57,063 bases of DNA. Origin: Planktomarina sp. GTDB lineage: Bacteria; Pseudomonadota; Alphaproteobacteria; Rhodobacterales; Rhodobacteraceae. The first letter of the stretch is position 1, and each line of letters begins with the position of its first letter. The DNA lies in assembly GCA_020629235.1 (NCBI GenBank), contig JAHDDS010000008.1, positions 1 through 57,063 on the forward strand. The letters run 5' to 3'. Both the position numbers and the translations under genes were made by a program. Below are positions 8,911-17,709 of the stretch, in pieces. Under the pieces are notes generated by a model. That model worked only from the letters and a program-made list of their open reading frames with translations, was not told the DNA's origin and did no database searches.

Positions 8911-9828
8911 TCAGCCCAGAAGGGGCAACCGCAGAAGGACGGCCCATCCCAGCGTCAGCCCCCCAAACACGGCCCAAGCCCACCACAATGTCGTGACCGC
9001 CCGGTCAATGTCTGGGGCCGCGGCGTCTTTGCGCCCGGCTGCGTTCACCCAAGGCAAGTCTTGGCGGACCCCGTCATAGGTGCGCGGGCCCGACACCGCG
9101 ATGCCCAAACCGCGCGACAAGACCGCTTCGGGCCAACCCGCGTTGGGGGACCGATGCTTGCGGGCATCCGCCGCGATGGCACCCCAGCCTGTGATTTTGC
9201 CTTGGGCCACGGCCAAGATCAGCGCGGTCAGCCGGGCGGGAATCCAATTCAGCACATCGTCCAGGCGCGCCGCCGCCCAGCCAAAGTCTTGGTGCCGGGG
9301 CGTGCGATATCCGATCATGCTGTCGGCGGTATTGACGGCCTTGTACACCAAGATGCCGGGCAGACCCGCCAGCAAAAACCAAAACGCAGGCGCAATCACC
9401 CCATCCGAAAAATTTTCCGCCCCACTTTCAATGGCCGCCCGGGCCACATCCGGCGCGGTCATGTCCGTTGTGTCGCGCCCCACGATCATGGCCACGTCGC
9501 GCCGCCCCTGGGCCACCGACATGCGCAGGCCCTGGGCCACAGCAGCCACATGGTCCACCAAGGACCGGTGCGCCAACAGAACGGCGGCGATCAGAACCTC
9601 CGCCACCCAGCCCAACTGGGCCAGGACCCACCCCAACAGGGCAAAGCCCAGCACCAAACCAAGGGTCAGCAGTACGCCGTTCCGCTTTTGGCTGGGGCCT
9701 GCGTTGAACCGCTGGTCAGCCCAGCCAATCAGGCGTCCCATCATCACGGCGGGGTGGGGCAGGCGGGACCACAGCCAGCGCGGTTCCCCCATCACCGCGT
9801 CCAGGATCATCGCCAGAACCAAACTCAT
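8911..9828 (-). CDS. cobD: Adenosylcobinamide-phosphate synthase CobD (CbiB)
   Basis: Membrane enzyme (305 aa) that attaches (R)-1-amino-2-propanol phosphate to adenosylcobyric acid in late cobalamin synthesis. Typical features are the N-terminal [23 protein letters not shown] segment (DxxxGxP and HPVxxxG type motifs), [17 protein letters not shown] in the middle, IGYR, and several hydrophobic helices including the C-terminal one. Length is as usual. Its ATG overlaps the stop of cobC by 4 bases (ATGA), so the two are translationally coupled, as befits consecutive steps that make and use the aminopropanol linker. Confidence 0.94.
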   Translation of the reverse strand: MSLVLAMILDAVMGEPRWLWSRLPHPAVMMGRLIGWADQRFNAGPSQKRNGVLLTLGLVLGFALLGWVLAQLGWVAEVLIAAVLLAHRSLVDHVAAVAQGLRMSVAQGRRDVAMIVGRDTTDMTAPDVARAAIESGAENFSDGVIAPAFWFLLAGLPGILVYKAVNTADSMIGYRTPRHQDFGWAAARLDDVLNWIPARLTALILAVAQGKITGWGAIAADARKHRSPNAGWPEAVLSRGLGIAVSGPRTYDGVRQDLPWVNAAGRKDAAAPDIDRAVTTLWWAWAVFGGLTLGWAVLLRLPLLG

Positions 9829-10763
9829 AATGCGGCCTTGACCCGGTCCAAAGCGGCCTGCGTCGGCACGCCCAACCGCAACCAGTGCGGGTCATAGGGG
9901 AAAACCCGCGACCAGATGTGCGCCCGGGCCAGGCGGTTCTGCCACTGGGCCGCATCGTCCACGCGGTACGTGCGAAACAGGGGCACATCCCCCATGGGGT
10001 GCGCCCCGTGGGGGGCCATCACATCATCAAGTGCTGCCATCTGACCGCGCAGCCAGTCCCGCGTGTCATCGGCCCAGGCCCGGTCGGTCAGGGCTTGGGT
10101 GCCGATGGCCAAAGCGGGGCCAGACACCGGCCAAGGCCCAAGGCGAACTTTCAAGGCCTGCACCAAGGCGGCGTCCCCGACCACAAACCCAAGCCGCAGC
10201 CCCGCCAAGCCCCAAAACTTGCCGAAGCTTTTCAGGACAAGGTGTCCCGGTTGCGTGGCGCGGGCGATCATCGTGGCGGCGGGGGCCACGTCGCAAAAAC
10301 TTTCGTCGATGACCACCAAGGCGGCGTCGGGCGCGGCGTCATGAAAATGCCCCGTGGGATTGTTGGGGTGCACAATGACCTGCGCCTGGGCTGGGTCTGT
10401 TCCGTTCAATTGCCACCCCGCCGCAGCAAAGCTGGCGGCATGTTCGTTATAGGTCGGGCCAGGGATCCTGACCGCCCCGGGGGCCGCAAGATATGGAATT
10501 TGCGCAATGGCCGACGAACACCCTGGAACAGCCAGAATGGCAGCGCCGTCCGGCACGTTCCAAAACGCCCGGGCCGCGGCACACAGGTGGTCATCAGCAC
10601 ATTGATCGGGCAGGGCGGTCCAAGCGTCATTCGGCAGATCAGCCAAGGCAAAAGCCCTTGGGTTGATGCCAGTGGACAGATCCACCCAACCCGCCCGGTC
10701 CCCGCCGTACTGTGCGATGGCACGGTCCAAGCCACCGCCGTGATCCCGGTCATTGCGCGCCAT
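9825..10763 (-). CDS. cobC: Threonine-phosphate decarboxylase-like CobC
   Basis: PLP-dependent class I/II aminotransferase-fold protein (312 aa) expected to decarboxylate L-threonine O-3-phosphate to the aminopropanol phosphate linker. It has the family start ([16 protein letters not shown]), [10 protein letters not shown], a PGPTYNEH segment, [21 protein letters not shown], and the PLP lysine in [18 protein letters not shown] chose ATG 10763, which has GGGGGG 5 bases upstream and gives the family-like N-terminus; an upstream in-frame ATG at 10805 would add 14 unlikely residues. It is first of the minus-strand group cobC-cobD-(mltB). Confidence 0.9.
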   Translation of the reverse strand: MARNDRDHGGGLDRAIAQYGGDRAGWVDLSTGINPRAFALADLPNDAWTALPDQCADDHLCAAARAFWNVPDGAAILAVPGCSSAIAQIPYLAAPGAVRIPGPTYNEHAASFAAAGWQLNGTDPAQAQVIVHPNNPTGHFHDAAPDAALVVIDESFCDVAPAATMIARATQPGHLVLKSFGKFWGLAGLRLGFVVGDAALVQALKVRLGPWPVSGPALAIGTQALTDRAWADDTRDWLRGQMAALDDVMAPHGAHPMGDVPLFRTYRVDDAAQWQNRLARAHIWSRVFPYDPHWLRLGVPTQAALDRVKAAL

Positions 10764-10883
10764 GATCCCCCCGGTTGCCGCCACGTCAAGTATGAACAAT
10801 GGCACCTAAATTAAGGCTTTGTTTACTGTTTGCGAACATCGTCTACGCGTCCAAATCGCTACTTTGGGCACGGGGGGAAGTAA

Positions 10884-11237
10884 ATGCGCATTATGATCAT
10901 GCAGTCCAATGGGGCCTTGGCGAATTTATGGTCCGATCATCTGCACCGTGTGGGATTGGAAGCCGAATGCGTGGCGGAATCCCATGAAGCCTTGGCCACC
11001 CTGTCCACCGAAGATTTCCCGGTCATCGTCTTGGACGTGGGGCAAAGCGGCGTCATGGCGGTGGCGGATTATTGCAGCTATCGCTGGCCCAACAGCCGGG
11101 TGGTTTTTGTCACCAGCAGCAGCTTCTTTTCGGACGGGTCGATCTTTTCGCATTTCACCAATGCATGCGCATTCGTGCCACAGACCACGCACCCGGACGA
11201 CTTGGCGCATATGATCACCTATTACGCCGCTGGCTGA
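10884..11237 (+). CDS. Degenerate receiver-domain protein (stand-alone)
   Basis: A 117-aa single-domain protein with the alternating beta/alpha pattern of response-regulator receivers. The phospho-acceptor Asp is kept (D51 in VIVLDVGQSG) and so is the switch Thr (T77 in VVFVTSS). The acidic pair near the start is replaced (MIMQSNG), and the conserved Lys-Pro near the end reads PQ (AFVPQTT). That suggests weak or absent phosphorylation. No output domain or kinase is adjacent. It is divergent from cobC across a 120-base promoter region. Function unknown; it may be a protein-interaction module. Confidence 0.55.
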   Translation: MRIMIMQSNGALANLWSDHLHRVGLEAECVAESHEALATLSTEDFPVIVLDVGQSGVMAVADYCSYRWPNSRVVFVTSSSFFSDGSIFSHFTNACAFVPQTTHPDDLAHMITYYAAG

Positions 11238-11251
11238 TCCCCGCCGTTTCG

Positions 11252-11294
11252 CGACACCCCAGACAGAAGGGCGTTTCTTGGGGGTGGGGTGTCG
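11252..11294. repeat. Inverted repeat downstream of the receiver gene
   Basis: CGACACCCCA (11252-11261) and TGGGGTGTCG (11285-11294) are exact complements separated by 23 bases. The loop is long and no T-run follows, so this is not a textbook terminator. It could still be a stem ending the receiver transcript or a binding site ahead of the cob operon. Confidence 0.4.
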
Positions 11295-11466
11295 GGATTG
11301 CCGTTGCCTCGATCCCGGCGTTGTCCTATGGCCTGGGTGACGACGTCCAACGGACCAGAACGGTGCATGGGCGCGGCCGACCCAGATCGGGGGCCACCGC
11401 CATGATCGTCACGCCAAAGCCCCCGCTTTGGTGCCTTCGGACAGTCCTGCTGCGAAAGGTCCCAAG

Positions 11467-12378
11467 GTGCCTCTTTTTGACACGCATGTGGTGGTGGATT
11501 GGTCCGCCCGGTCCACCCCGTCGCCCGCGCGCCCCAGCAAGGACGCGATCTTTTGGGCTGTGGTGCGCGATGGTGTCCTGCAGGCGGTGGACTATGCCCG
11601 CACCCGCGCTGCAGCCCGCACCCAGTTGGCCCAGCTGATTGCCCAAGAACAGGCCCATGGACGGCGGATGCTGTTGGGGTTTGACTTCGCCTTTGGTTAC
11701 CCTGCGGGCGTGGCCAAAACCCTGACGGGCCAGGACAGTGCGCTGCATCTTTGGGATTGGATCGCGGCCCGGGTTGAAGACGCAGATGACAATGCAAACA
11801 ACCGCTTCGCCGTGGCGTCCCAGATCAACCGGGCCTTTCCGGGCGTGGGGCCCATGTGGGGCCGACCAGACGCCTGGGATTACCCAGACGTGCCGCCGAA
11901 GAAATCGGCCCGCCACGGGGATCACCCGGCAGACCAGCGCCAAACCGAACGCTTTGCCGTCGGGGCCAAAAGCGTGTGGCAAATGGCCTATGCCGGGGCG
12001 GTGGGCAGCCAGGTGGTGCTGGGCCTGCCGACCGTCAAGTTTTTGCGGGACACGACGGGGGCTGTGGTGTGGCCGTTTGATACGGACCTGCGTGTGCCGG
12101 ACGCCGATGTTGTGATCGCAGAAATTTACCCGTCGTTGCTGCAAGCCCAGGCCCATGCGTCCCAGGGCCAGACCGAGGTGTTGGATGCCGCGCAAGTGCG
12201 CGTGTTGGCGCGTGCCTTCGCGGATTTGGACCAAACGGGCGCTTTGGCCCCGTTTTTCACGCCCAAGGCCCCTGATCCTGACAGTGTTGCGCAAGAAGGT
12301 TGGATTTTCGGCACGGGACCTGATCTGTCCCTGAAACACGCAGTCTCTACGGCACAGGTGTCCCATGCGCCCTTATGA
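11467..12378 (+). CDS. DUF429-like protein of the cobalamin cluster
   Basis: A protein of 303 aa of unknown function. It starts with LFDTHVVVDWSARS, a beta strand ending in an acidic residue as in RNase H/actin-like folds. GFDFAFGYPAG and a late TDLRVPDADVVIAEIYPSLL follow, a pattern seen in DUF429-type proteins (predicted nuclease-like). I chose GTG 11467, with AAAGGT about 8 bases upstream; TTG 11428 is also open. Its 3' end overlaps cobH by 14 bases, so it is translationally coupled to corrin synthesis. Whether it acts in that pathway is unknown; the family call is from memory of motifs. Confidence 0.5.
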   Translation: MPLFDTHVVVDWSARSTPSPARPSKDAIFWAVVRDGVLQAVDYARTRAAARTQLAQLIAQEQAHGRRMLLGFDFAFGYPAGVAKTLTGQDSALHLWDWIAARVEDADDNANNRFAVASQINRAFPGVGPMWGRPDAWDYPDVPPKKSARHGDHPADQRQTERFAVGAKSVWQMAYAGAVGSQVVLGLPTVKFLRDTTGAVVWPFDTDLRVPDADVVIAEIYPSLLQAQAHASQGQTEVLDAAQVRVLARAFADLDQTGALAPFFTPKAPDPDSVAQEGWIFGTGPDLSLKHAVSTAQVSHAPL

Positions 12379-13003
12379 AAAAGACCCAAAGGCGATCTAT
12401 GCCGAAAGCTTTGCCACAGTGCAGCGCGAAGCGCGGCTGGATCGGTTTCCCAACGGGTTGGACCTGTTGGCCACCCGGGTCATCCACGCCTGCGGGATGG
12501 TGGATGTGGCCGATCGGCTGGCGTTTTCTGACACGGCGTTTCGCGCAGGGGCGGCGGCTTTGGCCGAAGGCGCGCCTGTGCTGTGCGATTGTGAAATGGT
12601 GGGGGCCGGGATTATCCGGCGGTATTTGCCCGCTGAAAATGAGGTGATCGTCACATTGAACGACCCACGCGTGCCGGATATGGCCCGTGACTTGGGCACC
12701 ACCCGATCCGCCGCGGCGGTGGACCTGTGGCGCGACCAGATCGACGGGGCGGTGGTGGCTGTGGGCAACGCGCCAACGGCCCTGTTCCACCTGTTGGAAC
12801 GATTGGACGAAGGCTGGCCCAAACCGGCTGTGATCCTTGGCTTTCCCGTGGGATTTGTGGGGGCCGCCGAAAGCAAAGCAGAACTGGCAGCCAACCCCCG
12901 GGGGTGCGATTTTGTGGCCCTGCGCGGGCGGCGGGGCGGGTCCGCCATTGCATCTGCCGCGGTGAACGCCTTGGCTGCCGGGCTGCCAGAGGTGGCGTCA
13001 TGA
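12365..13003 (+). CDS. cobH: Precorrin-8X methylmutase CobH
   Basis: Moves the C-11 methyl group to C-12, turning precorrin-8X into hydrogenobyrinic acid. It is 212 aa. The catalytic histidine lies in TRVIHACGMVD (about residue 42). Other family marks are APVLCDCEMVGAGI, VGNAPTALFHLLE and PAVILGFPVGFVGAAESK. The start is ATG 12365 inside the end of the preceding gene. The stop overlaps the cobL start (ATGA). It is second in the plus-strand cob operon. Confidence 0.96.
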   Translation: MRPYEKDPKAIYAESFATVQREARLDRFPNGLDLLATRVIHACGMVDVADRLAFSDTAFRAGAAALAEGAPVLCDCEMVGAGIIRRYLPAENEVIVTLNDPRVPDMARDLGTTRSAAAVDLWRDQIDGAVVAVGNAPTALFHLLERLDEGWPKPAVILGFPVGFVGAAESKAELAANPRGCDFVALRGRRGGSAIASAAVNALAAGLPEVAS

Positions 13004-14199
13004 CCCCCTGGCTGCACATCGTTGGCATCGGCGAAGACGGCATGGATGGCCTGACCCCCACGGCCCGCGCCGTCGTGGAAGCGGCAGAGGTGATCATCGG
13101 GGGCGACCGGCACCACGCCTTGGCGGGGCACGTCACCGCCGAACGCCTGGCTTGGCCCAGCCCGTTCGATGCGTTGATCGACCAGTTGGCCAATTTGAAG
13201 GGGCGGCGCGTGGTGGTTTTGGCCACGGGTGATCCGCTGTGGTATTCCGTGGGTGCGCGCATCGGGCGTGCGATTGACCCGTCTGAAATCGCCTATCACC
13301 CGCAGGTGTCGGCCTTCCAACTGGCGGCGGCCCGCATGGGATGGTCTTTGGCAGATGTGGAAACGCTGACGGTCCATGGCCGTCCCGTTGAACAGATGAT
13401 CGCTTTTATCCAACCTGACCAGCGATTGTTGATCCTGACCACTGGGGCGCAAACGCCCGCCCAAATCGCGGCCTTTCTGGTGGGTCGTGGGTTCGGCGCA
13501 TCGCGCATGACAGTTCTGGCAAACATGGGCGGCCCGGACGAAGGCCGCATCGACGCCACGGCGGCCGCCTGGTCTGGGGATGTGCCCGCCTTCAACACCT
13601 TGGCGGTGGACTGTGTTGCCGCGCCTGATGCCGCGCTGTTGCCCCGGGTGCCGGGGTTGGACGACGCGCTGTTTCAGTCCGACGGCACCATGACCAAGCG
13701 CGAAGTCCGCGCCATCACAGTGTCCAAACTGATGCCCATGCGCGGGGCCCTTCTGTGGGACATCGGCTGCGGCTGCGGATCGGTGGCCATCGAATGGATG
13801 CGGGCTGCGCGCTATGCCCAGGCCATCGGCTTTGAACCCAAGCCCGACCGTCGCGCCATGGCGGCGGACAACGCGGCGGCCCTTGGCACGCCCCGCCTGC
13901 AACTGGTGGCGGGCACGGCGCCCGATTGTTTGGCGGGCCACCCCGCGCCCGACGCGGTGTTCATCGGCGGCGGGTTGTCCCCTGACGTGTTCAACGCCGC
14001 TTGGGCCGCGCTAAAGCCTTTGGGCCGCTTGGTCAGCAATGCGGTCACCTTGGAATCAGAGGCGCAGTTGATCGACCTTCAAAAACACCACGGCGGCGAC
14101 CTGGTGAAGCTGTCGGTGAACCGCGCAGATGATATTGGCCCCTATCGCGGGTGGCGCCCGTTGATGCCCGTCACACAGTGGAGCTTGATTAAGCGATGA
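13000..14199 (+). CDS. cobL: Precorrin-6Y C5,15-methyltransferase (decarboxylating) CobL
   Basis: Bifunctional SAM enzyme (399 aa). The N-terminal half (about 1-205) is the CbiE-type tetrapyrrole methylase that methylates C-5 and C-15 (WLHIVGIGEDGMDGL at the start, ATGDPLWYSVGARIG). The C-terminal half is the CbiT-type domain that decarboxylates the acetate side chain and methylates (ALLWDIGCGCGSVAIEWM, with a glycine-rich SAM loop). The correct start is ATG 13000 overlapping the cobH stop; a longer in-frame ORF reaches back to 12727 but only reads through cobH. Its stop overlaps cobI by 4 bases. Confidence 0.95.
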   Translation: MTPWLHIVGIGEDGMDGLTPTARAVVEAAEVIIGGDRHHALAGHVTAERLAWPSPFDALIDQLANLKGRRVVVLATGDPLWYSVGARIGRAIDPSEIAYHPQVSAFQLAAARMGWSLADVETLTVHGRPVEQMIAFIQPDQRLLILTTGAQTPAQIAAFLVGRGFGASRMTVLANMGGPDEGRIDATAAAWSGDVPAFNTLAVDCVAAPDAALLPRVPGLDDALFQSDGTMTKREVRAITVSKLMPMRGALLWDIGCGCGSVAIEWMRAARYAQAIGFEPKPDRRAMAADNAAALGTPRLQLVAGTAPDCLAGHPAPDAVFIGGGLSPDVFNAAWAALKPLGRLVSNAVTLESEAQLIDLQKHHGGDLVKLSVNRADDIGPYRGWRPLMPVTQWSLIKR

Positions 14200-14909
14200 C
14201 AGACCCCCGCAAAGGCACCTTGTACGGCGTGGGCGTTGGCCCCGGCAGCCCCGATTTGCTGACCGTGCGCGCTGTGGATTTGATCCGCGCGGCCAAGGTG
14301 ATCGCCTTTCCCACGTTGGAAGGCACCGCCAGTTTTGCCCGCACCATCGCAGCCAAATACGTGCCGGACGGTGTGCGTGAACTTCCCATGGTGGTGCCCA
14401 TGACCGTGGATCGCGGCCCAGCCCAAGCGGCTTATGACCAAGGGGCCGCAGACATCGCCGCCGCGTTGGACGCAGGCGACGATGTGGTCTGTCTGTGTGA
14501 AGGCGACCCGTTCTTTTACGGGTCTTTCATGTATCTTTATGCCCGGTTGGCCACGCGGTTTGCCGTGGACGTGGTTCCCGGTGTCACCAGCGTGACGGCC
14601 TGCGCCGCGCGGGCGGGCATGCCCCTGGCGGCGCGCAACGAACGCCTGACTGTGCTGCCCGGGCCGCTGCCCAAGGCCGCGCTAAGCGAACGCATTGCTG
14701 GGGCAGAAAGTGTGGCCATCATGAAAGTGGGGCGTCATTTGCGCAAAATTCGATCGGTGATTGCGGATTTGGGGTTGATGGACAAAGCCACATACGTGGA
14801 ACGGGCCAGCCTGCCGGATGAAAAAGTGCTGCCGTTGGCGGACGCCCCGGACCCCGCCCCGTATTTTTCGATGATCTTGATTGTGAAAGGGGGCGATCCA
14901 TGGCTGTGA
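14196..14909 (+). CDS. cobI: Precorrin-2 C20-methyltransferase CobI
   Basis: SAM-dependent class III methyltransferase (237 aa) that makes precorrin-3A from precorrin-2. It begins GTLYGVGVGPGSPDLLTVRAVDLIRAAKVIAFP, and contains VVCLCEGDPFFYGSFMYL and DVVPGVTSVTACAARAGMPL, the standard motifs of the tetrapyrrole methylase family with the C20-type spacing. ATG 14196 overlaps the cobL stop. The end overlaps the next gene by 10 bases. Confidence 0.95.
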   Translation: MTDPRKGTLYGVGVGPGSPDLLTVRAVDLIRAAKVIAFPTLEGTASFARTIAAKYVPDGVRELPMVVPMTVDRGPAQAAYDQGAADIAAALDAGDDVVCLCEGDPFFYGSFMYLYARLATRFAVDVVPGVTSVTACAARAGMPLAARNERLTVLPGPLPKAALSERIAGAESVAIMKVGRHLRKIRSVIADLGLMDKATYVERASLPDEKVLPLADAPDPAPYFSMILIVKGGDPWL

Positions 14910-16744
14910 CACCCGTTGTATTGGCCCTGTCGCAATCGGGCGCAGATGTGGCCCACAAGATTGCAGCGCACTTGGGCGCCCAGGTCCATGGCCGTGAAGG
15001 CCGGGTGGACAAGGCGGATGTTTATTTCGCCAACGCCCTGGACCACGCGCGCGATTTGTTCGCCGCAGGGACACCCATCGTGGGGGTTTGCGCCAGCGGC
15101 ATTCTGATCCGGGCGGTGGCCCCTTTGTTGGCCGATAAAACCACCGAACCGCCGGTGGTGTCTGTCAGCGACGATGGGGCTGTGGTGGTGCCTTTGCTGG
15201 GGGGGCATCGCGGGGCGAACCGGTTGGCGCGGGATATCGCGGACCATCTGTCTGGCACCGCCGCTGTCACGACAGCGGGCGATGTGGCCCTGGGCGTTGC
15301 CTTGGATGAACCGCCCGCAGGTTGGAAGATGGCGGACGGAAATGCAAAGGGCGTTATGGCGGCCCTGTTGGCGGGCCAGCCGTTTACGCTGTACGGCAGC
15401 GCGCCGTTCTTGGAAGCGTTGCAGGACGCCCCAAACGTAACCCTGGCCCCGGCCCGGGCCACCCGCAGCGTCGGGCCGCCGCCCGTGCGGTTGGTGGCGG
15501 ATGACAACCCCGGCCTGGGGCTGGCTTGGTATCCGCAACAGTTCGTTTTGGGTCTGGGGTGCGCGCGCAACGCCGATCCGGCTGAAATGTGGGACCTGGT
15601 GACCGGTCTGTTGGACGATGCGGGCGTGGGGTTTGAAGCCATTGCGGCTGTGGCCAGTATTGATTTGAAGGCGGATGAACCTGCGATTTTGGACTGCGCG
15701 CGCCTGTTGGGCGCACCCGTGCGGTTCTTTGATGCCGCCAGCTTGGAAGGCGAAACCCCGCGTTTGGCCAATCCGTCGGACGTGGTGTTTGCCGAAGTGG
15801 GCTGCCACGGTGTGTCCGAAGGGGCCGCTTTGGCGGGCGTCGGACAAGACGGGGACCTGGTGGTGGAGAAGGTGAAAACCGCCACCTGCACAGCAGCCCT
15901 TGCCATGGCCGATGCGCCCATGACCGCAGCCCCGGGCCGCAGTCGGGGCACGCTGTCGGTGGTGGGCATTGGCCCCGGCCAAGCCACCTGGCGCACGCCT
16001 GAAGTCAGCCGGTTGGTGGCGGACGCCGAAGAACTGGTGGGATACGGGTTGTACATTGATTTGCTGGGGCCTTTGGCTGCTGGCAAAATCCGCAGCGATT
16101 TTCCATTGGGGGGCGAAGAAGCCCGGTGCCGATACGCCTTGGAAGAAGCGGCCAAGGGCAAGAATGTGGCCCTGGTCTGTTCCGGGGACGCAGGTATTTA
16201 CGCCATGGGGGCCCTGGTGTTCGAACTGCTGGGACGGGGACCTGAGGAAAGCGGCGTCAGCGATGCCGCCCGAAGGGTAGAGGTGATTTGTTCCCCCGGT
16301 GTCAGCGCGCTGCAAGGGGCCGCGGCCCGGGCAGGGGCGCCGTTGGGGCATGATTTCTGCACCATATCTTTGTCCGACCTGCTGACGCCGCGCGATGACA
16401 TCATTCGCCGCCTGCACGCTGCCGCCGAAGGGGATTTTGTGATCGCGTTTTACAACCCCGTGTCCAAGACCCGCCGCACTTTGCTGGCCGAGGCGCGGGA
16501 CATTTTGTTGCAGCACCGCCCGGCAGACACGCCCGTGATGCTGGCCACGTCTTTGGGGCGGCCTGAAGAACACGTGCGATACCGCCGCCTGGACGCGTTG
16601 GAAGTGGACGAGGTGGACATGATGACGGTCGTGTTGGTGGGATCATCGAATTCCAAACTGGCGCATTTGGGCGAAGGCCCGCGCATGTACACGCCGCGCG
16701 GATACGCCCGCAAAATCGACGGGGACTTGAGTGGGAAAGCTTGA
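14900..16744 (+). CDS. cobJ: CbiG/CobE-CobJ fusion: precorrin-3B C17-methyltransferase
   Basis: A 614-aa two-part protein. Residues about 1-345 are a CbiG/CobE-like region: an N-terminal part with GVCASGILIRAVAP and VVPLLGGHRGANRLA, and a C-terminal part with LGLGCARNADPAEM and VASIDLKADE. From about 350 a full tetrapyrrole methylase follows (LSVVGIGPGQATWRTPE, VALVCSGDAGIYAMG, EVICSPGVSALQGAAARAGAPLGHDF, FYNPVSKTRR), matching CobJ, which contracts the ring and methylates C-17. Fusing the ring-contraction partner to CobJ links sequential chemistry in one chain. CobG/CobZ and CobK, also needed in the aerobic route, are not in the window. Confidence 0.92.
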   Translation: MAVTPVVLALSQSGADVAHKIAAHLGAQVHGREGRVDKADVYFANALDHARDLFAAGTPIVGVCASGILIRAVAPLLADKTTEPPVVSVSDDGAVVVPLLGGHRGANRLARDIADHLSGTAAVTTAGDVALGVALDEPPAGWKMADGNAKGVMAALLAGQPFTLYGSAPFLEALQDAPNVTLAPARATRSVGPPPVRLVADDNPGLGLAWYPQQFVLGLGCARNADPAEMWDLVTGLLDDAGVGFEAIAAVASIDLKADEPAILDCARLLGAPVRFFDAASLEGETPRLANPSDVVFAEVGCHGVSEGAALAGVGQDGDLVVEKVKTATCTAALAMADAPMTAAPGRSRGTLSVVGIGPGQATWRTPEVSRLVADAEELVGYGLYIDLLGPLAAGKIRSDFPLGGEEARCRYALEEAAKGKNVALVCSGDAGIYAMGALVFELLGRGPEESGVSDAARRVEVICSPGVSALQGAAARAGAPLGHDFCTISLSDLLTPRDDIIRRLHAAAEGDFVIAFYNPVSKTRRTLLAEARDILLQHRPADTPVMLATSLGRPEEHVRYRRLDALEVDEVDMMTVVLVGSSNSKLAHLGEGPRMYTPRGYARKIDGDLSGKA

Positions 16745-16790
16745 TTCCAATGTGCGCTGCGCGCGCGCAATGTTTTGCCCTTCGGGCGGA

Positions 16791-16811
16791 CCAAAGGGCG
16801 CGGCCCTTTGG
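16791..16811. repeat. Strong hairpin between cobJ and cobM
   Basis: CCAAAGGGC (16791-16799) and GCCCTTTGG (16803-16811) form a perfect 9-bp stem with a three-base loop. The stem is followed by GAAACCCGAGGTATTTATTCTC and lies in the only real gap (105 bases) of the cob operon. It could be a partial terminator, an RNA stability element, or one copy of a dispersed intergenic repeat. The flanking wording resembles intergenic elements I associate with Rhodobacterales genomes, which I cannot verify here. Confidence 0.5.
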
Positions 16812-16849
16812 AAACCCGAGGTATTTATTCTCAAAGTGAAGGGGGTTCT

Positions 16850-17614
16850 ATGAAGGTCTTTTTTGTTGGGGCAGGGCCGGGGGACCCGGAATTGTTGACC
16901 TTGAAGGGCGCGCGGATCATCGGGGATTGTCCGGTGTGTCTGTATGCCGGGTCGTTGGTGCCAGAAGCCGTTGTTGCCTGCGCGCCGGAAGGGGCCCTGG
17001 TGATGGACACAGCACCGATGAATTTGGCGCAAACCCATGCCGAAATTTTGAAAGCCCGCGATGCGGGCCACGATGTGGCGCGGGTGCATTCAGGCGATCC
17101 GTCGCTCTATGGGGCCATTGCTGAACAAATCCGGCTGCTGAAGCGCGACGGGATTGACTATGAAATCATCCCTGGCGTCCCGGCCTATACCGCTGCGGCG
17201 GCGGCTTTGGGCCAGGAATTGACCATCCCAGAAGTGGCGCAGTCCATCGTTTTGACGCGGATGTCGATGAAGTCCACATCCATGCCCGCGGGCGAAACGC
17301 TGGAAAATTTTGCCATCTCTGGCACCACTTTGGCCATCCACCTGGCGGTGCGCAATTTGCGAGAGATTGAGCGTGTGTTGATCCCGCATTACGGCGAAGA
17401 TTGCCCGGTCGTTGTGGCGTATCGCGCCAGTTGGCCGGACCAAGTGATTCTGCGCGGCACCTTGTCTGATATTCGGTTGAAGGTGCGCGATGCAAAGATC
17501 ACCCGCACGGCGTTGATTTTGGTGGGCCCCGCCCTGGCAGATCACACGGATTTTGTGGATTCTGCGCTGTATGACCCGGATTTCGCCCATGTCTTGCGCG
17601 TGAACAAAGCCTAA
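16850..17614 (+). CDS. cobM: Precorrin-4 C11-methyltransferase CobM
   Basis: SAM-dependent enzyme (254 aa) that turns precorrin-4 into precorrin-5. The start MKVFFVGAGPGDPELLTLKG, the RVHSGDPSLYGAIAEQ motif, EIIPGVPAYTAAAAALGQELT and LTRMSMKSTSMPAGETLENFA are typical of CobM/CbiF. ATG 16850 has a strong ribosome site (AAGGGGG) 4-10 bases upstream; an ORF extension to 16775 would translate the upstream hairpin and is rejected. It is last in the visible cob run. Confidence 0.96.
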   Translation: MKVFFVGAGPGDPELLTLKGARIIGDCPVCLYAGSLVPEAVVACAPEGALVMDTAPMNLAQTHAEILKARDAGHDVARVHSGDPSLYGAIAEQIRLLKRDGIDYEIIPGVPAYTAAAAALGQELTIPEVAQSIVLTRMSMKSTSMPAGETLENFAISGTTLAIHLAVRNLREIERVLIPHYGEDCPVVVAYRASWPDQVILRGTLSDIRLKVRDAKITRTALILVGPALADHTDFVDSALYDPDFAHVLRVNKA

Positions 17615-17709
17615 AATTTTATCTGGTCTGCCTATTTTCACATCAAATTAGCATTCTAGCTTGATCCTTGTGACCAATTATTGGACGATTGACGCAGGGG
17701 AGTGGATGG

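Noticed and set aside
11238-11466. Possible second cobalamin riboswitch ahead of the cob operon
   Set aside because: No B12 box (GCCAGGAGACC-like) or GACTG core is visible in this gap; only an inverted repeat with a long loop.
12727-12999. Upstream extension of cobL
   Set aside because: The open frame simply reads through cobH; ATG 13000 in an ATGA overlap gives the family N-terminus.
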